Of a stretch of DNA of 64,000 nucleotides, positions 44,801 through 57,717 are shown in pieces (position 1 is the first letter of the stretch; every line of letters begins with the position of its first letter). The position numbers and the translations under genes were made by a program. The notes beneath the pieces are model-generated. The model was not told the origin of the DNA. It did no database searches and saw only the letters and a program-made list of their open reading frames with translations. This DNA is from Emydura subglobosa (Eukaryota; Chordata; Testudines; Chelidae), in assembly GCA_007922225.1 (NCBI GenBank), contig ML679956.1, positions 20,400,689 to 20,464,688 on the forward strand, given 5' to 3'.

Positions 44801-46915
44801 GAAGTCTCAGAAATAGTTGCACCACATGCATGGGCATGTTATGAATTTAATGGCATACCTGAAAACTGATGCTGAGTGGAGGTATTTAGTTTTACAGTTC
44901 TCTATTACTATGCATTGTTTCGGCCTAGAGCAAACTAGTACAGTAAAACCCTGCAAGACCTTCAGGAGCTGTTAGCAAGTTCTTAGCTAGTCCCATTGCA
45001 GAAGGCTTTATCCATTTAAAATGGCACAGCTGAACAGAAAGGAAGAGGATGTACTTTCTGGCAGCATAAATGACTGTGTACAAAAAACTATTACATGAAT
45101 TACCTCAGAAAATCAACAACAACAAACACCATGAAGTGTAGATGTGGGCCCTAGAAAATATAATTCACTCCAATGGAGAGTTGCTGCCACAAAGCAAAAA
45201 AGCCAAGACGGTAAGAACAGGAAAAAAAGATGTGAGTTCTGTGCTTCAGAGAGCACCTGCCTTTTTTAAGGGAACACAATTGGTTGATTATTATTGATTG
45301 ATTATGATAGGATCTATTTGTTATCTTTAATCGCCCCAGAGAGATGCCCTTACACATTCCATGTGTGTGTAGTCAAAATTGCCTTAAAAACTGGATACCA
45401 ACAGTTCCCAGCTCCACAAGCCCTGCATGGTGTCTGCTGTAGAAAAACAGCAAAAACACATCCAGAAGTCAAACAGTCCTCCCTGAGGTGAGAAGAAGGA
45501 ACTGCTAGTGAGGAGCTGCTGCAAAGAGCTGTAATTCATCCCATCAACGGATTCTTTCTCCATCTGGAATTAAGATATATATCCCTGCACCAGAGACACT
45601 ATCGATGGCAGAAAAAAAAATACGACAGGAGTTTTTACAGATGTAGAAATGAGAGTTACTATAATATGGAAAGACAGCCTGACATATAGTGGGCCCCAAA
45701 TACATTCACCATTACCCCAGGAGATAAAAAAAGCCTTGCTTGCTGAAAAAAAAAGAAGCCTAAACAGCTCTAGTTTCTTGTGAACATGTTGCTATTAGAT
45801 CTGTACTAAGAACCTGCTCTATAAAGCTCGGAGCTGATGAATTTGTATGCTGTTATTGTGCAGTGGTATTTGCTAGAGAACGTTAATCAAAACAACCATA
45901 ATACACTGCACTTTTAGTGTGTGTAACTTCTCTTTCATACAAACTAAATCCCAAAACACTTCTGAGAGTTAAAATACAGAATTACAGTGCTAAATAATAA
46001 ATAACAGCAGAGATGAAAATAGAGAGGCATTAAGTGGTATAGCCAACGAAGAAAAGATGTGTTTTCCACTGACGTTTTTAAACAAGATAGATAATCAGGG
46101 AGGTGGAAAAGCAGAGGAATTAAAAATACTACTCAATGGCAGGAGCTGCGGAGGAGAAGGCTCTCTCACCAATAGTGTCAAATCTGTGTGGAGGATCAGT
46201 ACTAAAAGCCAGCATGGCACAGGTCTTTGAAAAGAAATGTGAAACATCTATCAACATTTAACATACCTTTTGCTACCACTGATGTCATTTAAGATTTGGG
46301 GATTTTTGTTTAAGGAGCTTCCATTTTTTCTTTTCTTCTAAAATGCATTTTCCTAAAATAGCCCCCATTGTAAACCTTGGCTTTTTTCTCAATGGATATT
46401 GAAAAAGTGAGATTTCTCTTTTTTTTTTTTTTTTTTTCCATTTTCTCCAAGGGAAGATCACAAAGAACAGTATTTTGGCAGCCTGTCTCACTCATAGGAA
46501 TTGGGGGAGAGAGGGAGGGAGGGAAAGATATTCTCTCTTTCTCCTTTCGGAATTGCTTGTTTGTTAGCCGGCATTCTTCCCTCTCCTTTCCCTCCCTCCA
46601 CCCCCACACTATTAAAATTGCCTCACAATAGCTAGAGGAAGAATGACTCAAGTTGGTCCAGTACTTCTAGCCTTAGGCAGACCGACCATATTAGATTATT
46701 TTTAACATGACCTCCTCCTTCGTAAAAATATCTAACCTCCCTGGGTTTTTCCTCTGACATCCAGAAGTAAGGAGGAGATTCAAATATAACAACTTTGTAA
46801 TTATCCAAGATAAATCAACAACATGCAACCTCTCCTCTCTGATATTTTCATTTTACTGACCTAGTTTTGACACTGACTGGAACTCTGAAGACTGCTGCTT
46901 TCCACCATCAGGAAC
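44801..46915. other. Unannotated AT-rich sequence
   Basis: 46420-46438 is a T run that creates a spurious Lys-rich frame on the minus strand. 45790-45910 is a clean AT-rich stretch that could be conserved noncoding DNA. No gene. Confidence 0.4.
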
Positions 46916-46919
46916 TAAA

Positions 46920-47065
46920 GCTAGATTCTATTGGCCAGATTTTCAAAAGTGCTCAGCTCCTGTTAAAGCACTTATGTAAGTGGCCTGATTTTCAAAAGTG
47001 GCCAGTGCCCAGTAAAATGATGGGAACTGTTGGGTGCTGGACACTTTTTGAAAATCAGGTCACAT
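46920..47065. mobile_element. Foldback element with GATTTTCAAAAGTG ends
   Basis: Inner hairpin: 46984-47011 (CCTGATTTTCAAAAGTGGCC...) pairs with 47031-47059 (reverse complement CCTGATTTTCAAAAAGTGTC...), with only a few mismatches. A further copy of the end word lies at 46935. Same word set at 47275 and 60823. Superfamily unknown. Confidence 0.65.
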
Positions 47066-49590
47066 GTCTAAGTTAGTAAATGGGCTTCTGGATAAAACTC
47101 AGGATGTGCAGCAAACTACTACCTTCCTAAAAGGAGGGAAGTTGATGTGAGACATAAATCCTTACCCTTCATCCTAGTGCCCGGGCAGTATGGAGGGCAT
47201 CGTTTGGTCCTAATTGTATTTATTTTGATTTTTCATCATAAAGGATGCCCATATGAGGCTCTAGGCACCATGGGTACATTTTTCAAAAGCATCTAAGTAA
47301 CCTAACCTAGGAGGCTAAGCCCTGTTGACTTTCAGTAGGACTTAGCCTTGAAAGTGTCAAAGTCTCTTTTAAAAATAGGACTTCATGCCACCCACTAAAA
47401 AAATATAGGCTTTTAAAACAAGCCCAAGAGAGGGAGGTTGCCCAAATGCCATTGGATTTCAGTGTGATTTGGGCACTTAATTCCCTTAGGCTGCTTTCAA
47501 AATCCCAGACACAGTCCACCCTTATAAAAATAAAACAGGAGCAGACCCCACTGAACAGGAAAGGATCAGTCAGCAAGAAAAGCTGAACTAAAGTTATTCA
47601 CATCCTTGTGATTCTGAAAAGAAACCCAAAGCCCTGATCACCTCAGCCCTTTTTTATCCAAGTATAGAGAAAAAAGGGTCTATAATCTCAAACATAAAAA
47701 AGCTCTTTGGGTAAGTGACACTGAGAAGGGGAAGGGTCGATACTAGTGGAGACATTGCATTAATTACAGCCTCTCAGTAAGAATCATGGTCGCGGAGGTG
47801 ACTCACATACCTTGAGTGCACAGGTTGGGAATACAGGATTGGGCTGTTAGTCAGAGGAAAAACACTACCGCAGTTAATATTTACACAAGATTAAGCACTC
47901 CTCAGCCTCTTCTTACAAATCTGCCCTCCAAGCTCATTTCCTTTGACTAGCTTTCCCCTCCAATCTCTTTTCAGGCATCCTCTACTAGTAGTAGCATGGC
48001 ACACACACAAAAAAGTGTGCGGGGGGAGGGGAACCAAGTAGGAAAGGGAAGAAATGCTGAGAAAGACAAAATAAGCCTCAGGATTGTTCTGCTCTCCCCT
48101 GCAGCATTCCATATCCAAACTACTGTTTTTCCATTTATAAAGCATTGAATGGTTACCCGGAACCTGTCTATCTCAGATACTAATTAATCAGCCCTCACTA
48201 AGTTTCAGCTTCACTCAATAGGGGAGTTACTTCTGATGAAGCCCAGGACTATCTAAATGTACAAGAGTTGGGTGCTAGAGACTAGGTGTTCTAAGCACAG
48301 AGTCCTTGGTGGTGACTTGGACATGAAAACATCAGGTAGAATCCAAGTCCTATGACCTACTAGGTGAATCACATAGCCACTTTGGGCAGTCCCCCTAGTA
48401 TACAAATGAAGTGTGAAATTGCCCCTGGCTTTGCTGCTCCTGCAAGTAGACCCGGTAACTTGTCAGACTTAAACAGTAATAATAATCTTGTGGGAAGGAA
48501 AGGAGACGAGACTATGATTCCTTTAAATTCCTAAAATGCTGCCTAAATAGTACAGAGACTGGCACCCTAGAAATGTAATAATAATGAGAATAATTTTAAA
48601 CCTGAGCATGAATTTTTAAATGGAGTAAAACCAGATTTCCGAAAATAAATCCTTCAGCATAAATCAATTGTTTGATTTACAAATCTGAATTACCTCCTGC
48701 AGTAATTAAGTGTTCTGGATTCTCCAAACCAGTCATCCAAACATCCAAAGCTGGAAAATGTAAGCAGCCAAAAGTACCACAGTTTGAAAACTAGGCATCT
48801 TTCTCTTTCTCTTTTTATTTTTCATTTTGAACAGGACACTAAAAAGACAACACTGAGATAGATAGACAGGAGCTGTAATAGTGCTTATTTCGTTGGATTT
48901 ATACAATGAGGAATTCAAACCTAGTGATTTAATGTTGCTAGCATCATCAATCTTGTCACCAGAAAACAGCTAATCTACTTTAGCAGCAAGTTCATTAAAG
49001 GCTTATTCTTTTTTTCTCTAGAAGAGGAAAGGTCCAAGATAAGTCACCTTCCGCTGAATATTTGCAAGCTATTCCTATAAGCAGGCTAATGTGATAATTC
49101 ACATACTCTAAAAGAGAGAGAGAGGAACGGAGAAAGCATACATTCTTAATAAAATATTATAGCATGTAAATTTAAAGGTTATTGCTTAGAATATTGAAGA
49201 GTTTTAAATGAAAGTGGCTGAGGCAGAATAAAATGGATATCCACAACAAAAAAATGAGATTCTAGTAGAAAAGCTAATGATGAAGTACAGAGCTGGCGGT
49301 AGGCCAGTTTGTCCAGATCAGTTCAGTTGAGTAGGAGGGCTAATGTCAGATGACACGCTGGAAGTTAGAAAGGGCTAGGAGATGGATGGCAGCTTAAACT
49401 CAGACTGGTCCAGCAGTCAATAGAAAGCTTGTAGCAATGATCAGCCCTGTTATGCTATCCACTGGGACTTGGGGTACTTGAAAGTAACTACAGTATCTAC
49501 CTGTCAGTGAGAGACAGTAGAGAAAAGGGCAATCACATCAACTAAAATGCATTTGTCTAGTAAGAAAGCAAACTGTTGACAGTAAAGATG
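47066..49590. other. Unannotated; second foldback-type fragment near 47,270-47,520
   Basis: 47270-47520 has 'tttttcaaaagcatctaagtaacctaacctaggaggctaag' and 'agcccaagagaggg... ggcacttaattcccttagg', the sort of text found in the 46,920 element. 49000-49250 is an AT-rich block with low repeat content. No gene. Confidence 0.4.
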
Positions 49591-49592
49591 GT

Positions 49593-49702
49593 GGGCCATA
49601 TTCTGAGCTCAGTTACACTAGTGAGAATCCAAAGTAACTCCACCAACATCAATGGAGTTACACTGGATTTTCATTGGTGTTAATGAATTCAGAATCTGGC
49701 CC
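49593..49702. mobile_element. Foldback MITE (GGGCCATATTCTGA ends)
   Basis: A 110-bp near-palindrome: left GGGCCATATTCTGAGCTCAG, right, as reverse complement, GGGCCAGATTCTGAATTCAT. The arms meet at ATCAATGGAGTTACACTGG. Related fragment at 43468. Confidence 0.7.
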
Positions 49703-52190
49703 TATTAGAATAGGATTTTACTGCATAGGGCAGACGTTTCCACAGAAAACACATTCCTCTGCAGATGTAATACTTAGGCAAAAATTGTAAAGATTTAAGA
49801 CTCTTATGAAGTTAATCTTTAGGTCAGATCAAATCAGCATAACTCTGCTGGCCCCACCTGAGCTTCTAGAATCTTCTTTTCTTAGGCAAGGGAAGCTGGG
49901 AGCATTAGCTGAATTGCAACTTCTTCAAAATTGATGATTAAACAGCATGCACATATACTGAAGGAAGTGTAATAAAATACCACCAGCTAATCTTCTATCT
50001 AGCCTAAAACTTTAACTATGACTGAAAAAAAATATTCTTGAGTTGGAATGAGATGCTACAGGACATCATCACTCTGACATGTTTTAAGAGGTACCAACAT
50101 TTATATTGCCGTAGCATCTAGGGAACTCAGTCATGATTGTGCTAGGCACTTTGCAAACACCGAACAGTGACAGAGCCTGCCCCAAAGGGTTTAAAGGAAA
50201 CCAAGGAGGTAACTGGAAAGTGAAAGACATAAATGCCAGAGTGTCTAATATATTTAAGAAATTATTCATTGATGAGAAATTATCCTTGGAACATCACTGA
50301 TGTTACTGAGATCTATGGTAATTTGCAGTGTAGTTCCAGGTGCCCCTAATATTAAGAGATGTGACAGAAAATTTATTGTTCATTTAAAATAATTATAAGC
50401 AACAATTATAACTGACATTTATCTTAATGTCTTTCATCCAGAGATTGCTCTAAAAACTTTCAGCAGATTTAAAAACTGAGTGGATCAGTTCATCCAGCAC
50501 TGAAATGCAACCACTTCTGAGAACCAGCAAGGAATGATCCAGTAGTATGTCCAGTAGAATGTGCCATAGGACTCACATGGCTCTATCAGACACCTCTGGA
50601 CTTGAGATTTTGTATACATAAACATAACAGAGAAATGGCTTAATTCAGACCTAAGTGACAAAAGTGACAGTACAACTCTCCTAAGCTCATATATCCTGTC
50701 CATTCATTATGGGCTTCACCATGCATTAATATTATCATTTGTTTATGATATGCTAGGCACTTTCCAAATTTTGAGAAAGGCAGTCCCTGCCCTAAGGCGC
50801 TCAAAATCTAAGGACAGACAGACAGACAAGTAGACAGAGGTCAGGGAAGGGGAACAACAAAAATGTTTATACAAATCAACAACGTTCACTATAAGCTGAA
50901 TGGTAGTAATGGATGTGAAAGAGGGAGTTGTTTGATGGCTACATTTAAGTTCCCTACTTAAAAGCCGAAGAAACTAAAATATATTTGGGATCTGGATGAT
51001 CCTCACTTGCTAGGATGTCACGGGGAAAAAAATGTTTACAGGTTAAATTGCACTGATTTTTGTAGTTACTGTCATGTTTAAGGTCAATAAAGACTCCTTT
51101 GCTAACACATACAAGCACATTTTACTTTTTTGCAACCTCACTTAGCCATGTTCACCCCTGATGTAACTACATTGATTTCACTATTGACTTAATATAGAGT
51201 TATAACAAAGATAAATTTCTGAAGACTCCAGGCCAAATTTACCACAGACTTAGATCAGGGTATACGTCAGCAATAAATCTAGTTTTTCATCTTTTATCTT
51301 CTTAAACACATTCTTAAAATAAAAGATATGTAGAAAATTAACTGATTCTAGATGTCTTATTCCTCCCATGTGGGATACAAGGAAGTCCCCTTGTAAACAA
51401 TAGCATTTGATCATATCTTTCAATGGCAGAATCAAACAGTAGAAATAAATTATATTCCTTCTCTCTCACTCTCTCTGCCTCCTCTTCCTCAGCCCCAAAC
51501 CACTCCCTACACCTGTATCATATTCACCTGCGGGCCGACTTTTCAGAAAATGTTCAAAACTGAAGAGGTCCAGACATGTCTAATGGGATAACATAAAGCA
51601 ATTATTATTTAAAAAATGACTTTGATTAAACATCTCTCAATCAATAATGGGTGCAATCAAATAATACAATTTGAAATCATTGATTCAAGACAAGGAACAA
51701 AAAATGGAAGATACTGTAGTACTTAGTGGACACCAAGCTGCTGTATTCTGCGGATGGTAGAGGTTATAGGGCATGCAGAAATCAACTTAATGGCTAAGAA
51801 AACAAATTTAGGAAAGATTGTGAAAGATACTTAAAGGCAATGAAATGGGGGAAAGTAAAACATTTTTTGATCATGCTATGATGGTTCTGGGGATAAATAG
51901 GCTTGTGAAACTCCCTCACCATCTCCCATAGCATGCCATATTACACAGGAAGGACAGTCAGATAAGAACCCTTATGGTAATTAGAGAATCTGCAGTTCTA
52001 CAAATGTGGATTTCCTCTTTAAACTGGGTTGTCAATCAGAAGAAGGATATATTTAAAGAGTAGGTAATGCACTTTGTATAATTAGAAATTTTACTGGGAG
52101 TGCACTCTAAAGGATGCTAGTATTCAGTACAGAACATAATACAATCTACTTTAGGGTAACAGAGTTTACCTTAGGGTTTTCCATAATGAC
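49703..52190. other. Unannotated with two MIR-like fragments
   Basis: 50098-50215 ('ttatattgccgtagcatctagg ... gtgacagagcctgccccaaagg') and 50728-50830 ('gctaggcactttccaaattttgagaaaggcagtccctgccc', then a GACA run) look like antisense CORE-SINE copies. No gene elsewhere. Confidence 0.5.
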
Positions 52191-52194
52191 TGTA

Positions 52195-53400
52195 ATGCTC
52201 CCTACAGTGACTCAAAAACATAATCACCAACCTCAGGGCAGACCGTTAAGAATCAGGGCACCAACCCCAAATTGGCTGTGAGTTCTATACTTAGATTTCA
52301 CCAACAAACTAAACTCCTAGGACACCATAATTGCCTTAGCATGGAGCTATAGACAGTCCCCTTGGATATTCCAATCTATCTCACCACCCAGGTGAACATA
52401 CCCCTTGTGATAAATGGTCTATTACACCAGGAATCATAGCAATATCAGATTACTCCAAGTCCCAAAGGACCAGTCGCTTACCCCAGGTCAACTGCACCTT
52501 AGATCTCACACCAAAGACAACACTTGTAGGCAATCCTACAATAAACTATATACAGATTTATTAAATAGGAAAAAGAAATTGAGAGTTATTTATAAAGTTA
52601 AAGCAGGGAAACACACACAAATGAGTTACAATCTAAAGTTTCAAAAGATAATAGAAGTTTCTATAATCAGCAAGCTTTATATGTCCTTTAGGGCTAGCCC
52701 AGATTAAGCAACTGTTTGTCTCTTGCTTATGCGTAGAAACACTTTGCATCCCAGACTCCAAGCAGCACAGAGATATCTAGTTCCTTTTGTTTGGGGTTTT
52801 TATCCCGCTCCTGCAATGGGCTCAGCTGATGGGAGGATTCCACTTGAATGACTCATCTTCATGGGGAGAAGAGCAGGAAAACAAAAGTCTCTTTCAGAGT
52901 ATGTCTACACTGTCTACACTGCCTGCTCCTTGGGGATCGATGCAGTGGGACTGATTGAGCAAAAGGAGTAAGTCTGCGTCAACCAGAGGGCATCTCCCGT
53001 TGACGCAGCACAGTGAAGACGCCGCAGTACATCAAGTCGACGAGAGATATGGGAGATACGTATCTCCCATCGACCCCCAACGGTAATGTACACCAAGTCA
53101 TACTCTTGTTGGCAATATGTGGGGAAATTCCAGTTGTAATTTTCCACAATAATCCATCTGGTATCAATGGACCTCTCCTTTTGTGAAAGGCACAACACCG
53201 TCTGCCCTTCACACTAATTAATGTCTCTCTCCTGTCTGGGCATTTACACATTCACAGAGGCTCACAGTACAGCCCCTCAAATATTACCTTACAATATAGG
53301 ATATAGATGTTATAAGTGAGATTAATGCATGCAACAACTCACAAACATTCAATAAAGTCTAAACTCTAAAGACATTATAATTCTAATATCTATTTTAACA
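52195..53400. mobile_element. Unclassified dispersed repeat, copy B, with a nested MITE
   Basis: Related to copy A at 36545: 'cctacaataaactatatacagatttattaaataggaaaaagaaattgag' and a 'gagttatttataaagttaaagcagg' section. From 52897 to about 53105 a segment starting GAGTATGTCTACACTG and ending near CATACTC has Harbinger-like termini and interior words such as CCCGTTGACGCAGC. The body continues to a 'gttataagtgagattaatgc' AT-rich end. Confidence 0.45.
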
Positions 53401-54055
53401 GTATTAACACACAGGCGAGTCTGACTGATTTCAGCTATGTATTTTTCAGTGTTCATTTGAGACATGGAGACCTTGGCATAAGCTGTCACCTGGTCTCCCA
53501 GCATCAAAATGACTATGGTCAAAATATGCATCACAGCTAACTTTGGTTGCCTCAGTTTTTTAATGTCTTTGAGACAGCTAATGCCTGATTCCCAGAAGTT
53601 CTGCACATCCACAGCTGGTCCTCAGCACCTCTGGAAAATAAAATCAGAGCCCTTGGTTATCTCAAGCTGGGCACCTAAAAGTATTGGCCCTTTTTGATAA
53701 CTATGGCGTACAGTGAGACTATCTTGTCAGGAAAGTGATGGAGTGTGGATCTCCTGTTTGGGCTCAAGAGGGGAGGACACAAGTCTAAATTCTGGCAGCT
53801 GGGCTCTGTCAGTTCGGCTATGCACAAGCTTGTTGCTCATCTTTTTACCATTTCTACACTTACATTAGTTTGCAGATGTACATATAACATTTTCACCTGA
53901 ATTTACACTGCTATTGTTCTTCAAGGTTGGATGGCAATTCTCACCCTTTGACAAAGGCTAATGATAAGTATAGGCCTGGACCATGCACTGCTTTCCTTTG
54001 CAAGATTGAAAGTTCACTGTGGAAGCCTCATACACGTCTGTATTTTTCCTACAGA
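53401..54055. other. Unannotated sequence before a possible exon
   Basis: A weak MIR-like stretch near 53480-53560 and no gene. It ends in a polypyrimidine tract (tgtatttttcctacag) ahead of 54056. Confidence 0.35.
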
Positions 54056-54116
54056 TGTCCTGAAGGAGGAAGAAGAAGAAGAGGACCTGGCAGATTGCCT
54101 AAACCACAAAAGGAAT
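54056..54116 (+). other. Possible terminal exon (acceptor plus basic AT-hook-like peptide)
   Basis: After a good acceptor (TATTTTTCCTACAG), a 61-nt stretch reads CPEGGRRRRGPGRLPKPQKE then a stop (TAA at 54114-54116). The GRRRRGPGRLPKP part is basic with a Gly-Arg-Pro type core, reminiscent of an AT-hook but not a canonical RGRP. Another frame reads EEEEEED, also low complexity, so the match may be chance from the GAAGAAGAA run. An ATTAAA word at about 54255 could act as a polyadenylation signal. I do not recognise the gene. Confidence 0.25.
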
Positions 54117-55130
54117 AAGCTTTGGTGAAGTCTCACACAGAGGACCTCTATTTTTACAGAGTTGTTCTTTTGTATTTTCCATCTAAGCATTCTATCATTG
54201 AGTTTGTTAGAGGGGTTTGTTTGATTATCTAAATACTATTATGGGGCATTCAAATTAAAATCTGTGATTAATTCTGCTCATTATGGAGAACAATATGAGA
54301 TTTATTTTTATTCCCAGTGCTTTTAAATATGTTTGTCCCCATTCATTGATAAGGAGCTGATGCACAGTTGAAAGACATTAGAATTAATCCTGGATTTAAT
54401 AATATTTTAATGGCAGGTAAGCATTGCGTCATTTTTAAAAATGCTTGTGAAAGTCAAAGGTTTAAGAGTCCTGGAAAGTGAAGTCCTCTTTGCATCGACA
54501 GACCAGTTGTTACATAGGCAATTGCTTCGTAAACCAAACATGAGGCACCACCTCTAAGAGAGGAAGGAGATATTTTCCTATCCAAATCCACTCAGACCTG
54601 GGCTCTCTTCTCAAACTGCCAGCAAGGCAGTCAGTGCCAAGTATAGTGGAGGGTTTTGAGATGTGGCTACCTCAGAGATACCAGTATATTTCATACAGTC
54701 ATTAGATGTTATAAAGCCTGGTCACTTGGGCCAGTTCTAAATGGATAACCTAGGAGTGAAAGGCTGCCTGCCTCAATTTCCTAAAAGATCCAGTCCCTCT
54801 GACAGAGCAAAGAGAGTGGAATTACCATGAACCCTGAGAAAGAAGCAGCTCACAGCTGCCCTGCTTCAAGAGTAAACCAGGGATTCAGACAGACACAGTT
54901 CAGTCTTTGCTTCCACTTAGCTCTGGGTGGGACAAGTAAGTTGTGCCAGCCCTGTACCTGACACAGCTTACTTCCTCCTCCATACCGGTTCAGCTGGGCT
55001 GGGCTGGCTAGTGCATGGGGCAGGGGAGCTGAGCAACAGTTCCACCCACTCCCCAGCCCTACTGCTCACTAGTGCAGGAAGGGAAGTAGTGACCACAGTG
55101 GCAGGCTAGACCAGTAGCCCAGACAGTTGA
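54117..55130. other. Unannotated sequence
   Basis: AT-rich. 54300-54460 has TTTAATAATATTTTAATGGC words; possible noncoding conserved DNA. No gene. Confidence 0.35.
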
Positions 55131-55268
55131 GGATCTGGCCCATTATTAAGATAAGTAAACTGCAGCAAAGAAGTTTAAGTGATTGGCTTGAGGCTAAGCA
55201 GTAAATGAATGGCAGTTCTGGCAAGAAACAAGATAATCCTGAGTCCCACTGCCTGACTCTGTCTATCT
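55130..55268 (-). mobile_element. MIR-like SINE fragment
   Basis: Antisense: 'attaagataagtaaactgcagc... gtgattggcttgaggctaagcagtaaatgaatggcagttctgg... cctgagtcccactgcctgactctg'. Confidence 0.6.
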
Positions 55269-55269
55269 C

Positions 55270-55858
55270 CTAGAGCACATTCCTTCCATGTATCTATGTA
55301 ATGAAGTTAGTCAGAGATAGGAGTCGCATCTACAGTGGAAGGTTATGGCTGCAGCAATATGAAGGCAGGCCAAACTCCAGCTTTAAGTTTCTTTCCGCTT
55401 CTAAAAAGTAACGTCCCACTTTCAAGAACAAAGAGAATCATTTATCATCATTGTCATCATCTCTGAGATGTGCACGGGGATGCCTCACTGCCACAGAGAC
55501 TGGAGATCCTGACAATCATTATTTTTTACAAGATCCTGAACAACTGAAGGAGGGATGACTTGAAGATGACTCATTTAAGATGTAATACAGACATCGTATG
55601 GTGTATTCCAGATGGCTTCATACAATAAGAAGTGGCAAAAAGGAGCTCTCTTTTCTTGCAGTTTACTCGGGGGGTTAGAGAACCAGCCTGCAGGAATTCA
55701 GGCTTCTTCAATAAACACTTTGTTCAGTTCATAGTGCCACCCATCTTTACTAATGCACTTCACAAGCCATACAAAAAAAAAAAAAGCGCATCTTAAACTT
55801 TTATTTAACCTCATTCCCAATTCAACTCACTTTTTAAACTAACTACATAAGGGCATGC
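55270..55858. other. Unannotated sequence
   Basis: A short A run near 55770. No gene or named repeat. Confidence 0.4.
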
Positions 55859-55860
55859 AC

Positions 55861-55960
55861 CATGCATCCGATGAGGTGGGTTTCTGCCCAAGAAAGCTTA
55901 TGCCCAAATACATTTGTTAGTCTTTAAGGTGCCACAGGACTCTGTCTTTTTTGCATAAGG
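55861..55960 (+). mobile_element. PLE-like terminal fragment
   Basis: 'gatgaggtgggtttctgcccaagaaagcttatgcccaaatacatttgttagtctttaaggtgccacaggactctgtc' is the second PLE-like terminal type, matching the hairpin arms at 19503-19592 (TGCCACAGAACTCTC versus TGCCACAGGACTCTG). A single unpaired copy. Confidence 0.6.
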
Positions 55961-56289
55961 ACAGAGTATTAGATTGTTCAGGGAATGACTTTGCAACCTT
56001 GCATTTATAGGTCATATATGTGATAGTGACAGAGATTAGCAGTAAGACAAGGGGGGTGAAGTAATACCTTTTATTGGATCAACTTTTATTGGTGAGAAAG
56101 ACAAGCTTTCAAACTATACAGAGCTCTTCTTCAGGTCTGGGAAAAGTACTCCCAGCATCTCAGCAAAATGCAAGGTGGAACAGATTGTTTAAAATAATTA
56201 GTTAGCACATATTGTAAGGGACCATTCAAAGTAGAGTGGTTTGATAACACCTCTGCAGTCATAGGGGGAAAAAAGTGGGGTTAGTGCAC

Positions 56290-56680
56290 TACAGATGGTT
56301 ATAATAAGCCATAAATTCAGTGTATCTGTTCAGTCCATGATTTTTAGAGTCTAGTAGAGTAATGAATTTAAACTGCCAGGCTCATCTTTTGAAAGTGTTG
56401 TGAAGGTTTCCTTTGAGGATGAGGATTGATAGGTCACATATAGAGTGATAGCTTTGTGAAAAGTGTTCTCCCACAGGTAATAGGATGTTTTTGTCTTTTA
56501 TCATTTACCTGTGAGACTTCATTTGAGAGTGTGGTGATTGTCTGGTTTCATCCACATAGTTGTTACTGGGGCATTTAGTGCACTGGATGAGGTACACCAT
56601 ATGTTATGATAGGCACATGTAGAATCCACGAATCTTGAAAGGTGTGTTGTGGGAGTGTTGATCATTGCAGCATTGGAGGT
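56290..56680 (-). pseudogene. GIY-YIG endonuclease remnant of the PLE
   Basis: Minus frame: YLIQCTKCPSNNYVDETRQS with the CX2C pair and a YVDET in place of YVGET, MKSHR, LSILILKGNLHNTFKR and AWQFKFITLLDSKNHGLNR, where Gln replaces the catalytic-type Glu. It ends EFMAYYN. At least three stops are present. It parallels the frame at 12095-12538. Confidence 0.85.
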
Positions 56681-57309
56681 ATGTCTGCAGGTTTTGCATT
56701 TGTTGTTCTGGCAGGATCTGGTGCCATTTTGAGTTGGTGTGTCCTGGTCTGTGGGGACCTTGCTTTTGATGATGATCTTGGAGATGCTGGAGGGTTGTAT
56801 GAAGGCTAAAAGTGGGAGTTCAAGAAAGATTTATTTCAGGATGAGGTCCTCCTTAAGTATGGGTTGTAGTGGTTTGATGATATCCCATATGAGTTCCGGC
56901 ATGTGGTGGTAGGTGACCCACTCAGAAGAGGTTTTATTTCTGCATTAAAGCAGGTTCTCTCTGGGTATTTGGGTGGCCCATTACATGATGAGATCTACTT
57001 CTCTGGAAGAGTATCCTTGTCTGATGAAGGTGGTTTTAAGTGTATTCAGGTATATATCCCAGACTTGCTCCTCAGAGCATATTCTATGGCATCTGAGTGC
57101 CTGGCTGTAGATAACAGATTTTTGGTATGTTTGGGGTGGTTACTGGATCTATGAAGGTAGGTGTTGTTAATCCTGGGTTTCTTGTATATGATTAGCTGTA
57201 TGGTTCCATTGTTGAATCTGATGCTATTGTGGGAGGGTTCCAGAGAGAGTTTAATGTTTAATGTTTGGGTGGTAGTTGTTGAAGTTGTTATGGGTAATCT
57301 ATGAGGGAC

Positions 57310-57545
57310 TTTAAGACATCTATCCGGAGGATGAAAGTATCATTGATGTATCTCAGGTATATCATTGGTTTCACTGTGCATTTGTTCAGAATTCTCCAAG
57401 GTGGTCTATGAAGAGGTTGGCATATTGAGGAACCATCCTAGTACCCATGTCTGTTCTCATGGTTTGGATAAAAAGTTTGTTGTTAAATGTAAAATTGTTA
57501 TGGGTGAGGATGAAATGGATGAGTCTGACAATGTGTTTGTTCCAT
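57310..57545 (-). pseudogene. PLE reverse transcriptase C-terminal core remnant
   Basis: Minus frame shows RTDMGTRMVPQYANLFI (parallel of the PLE GTAMGTRMAPSYANLFM box) and RYINDTFILR, where YIND stands in place of the RT catalytic YIDD. Downstream (57060-57300) come NTYLHRSSNHPKHT-type C-terminal motifs. The frame is broken by stops; the Asp-to-Asn change alone would kill catalysis. Confidence 0.8.
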
Positions 57546-57717
57546 CTTGCATTTTGCTGTGATGCTGGAAGTGTCTTTCCCAGATTTGAAGAAGAGCTCT
57601 GTGTGGCTCATAAGCTTGTCTCTCTCACCAAAAGAAGCTGATCCAATAAAAGATATTAGTTTACCCACCTTGTCTTTCTAATATCCTGAGACCATCATGG
57701 CTAGAACTACACTCCAT

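Larger units (their letters stand above)
56033..57717 (-). mobile_element. Penelope-like element with RT and GIY-YIG remnants and inverted ends
   Basis: The left 3' end (56045-56150) and right end (57590-57717) are reverse complements of each other over about 110 bp: the AAGACAAGG, CTTTTATTGGATC and ACAAGCTT words pair with GAAGAGCTCTGTG and the right terminal AAGACAAGG text. Between them, on the minus strand, are RT motifs followed by the GIY-YIG domain. The 5' part of the RT is absent. The right (upstream) inverted copy abuts truncated RT sequence, the expected PLE insertion form. Confidence 0.85.

Noticed and set aside
46310..46651. Lysine-rich minus-strand frames
   Set aside because: Produced by a T run at about 46,420-46,438 and purine-rich neighbours; no domain.
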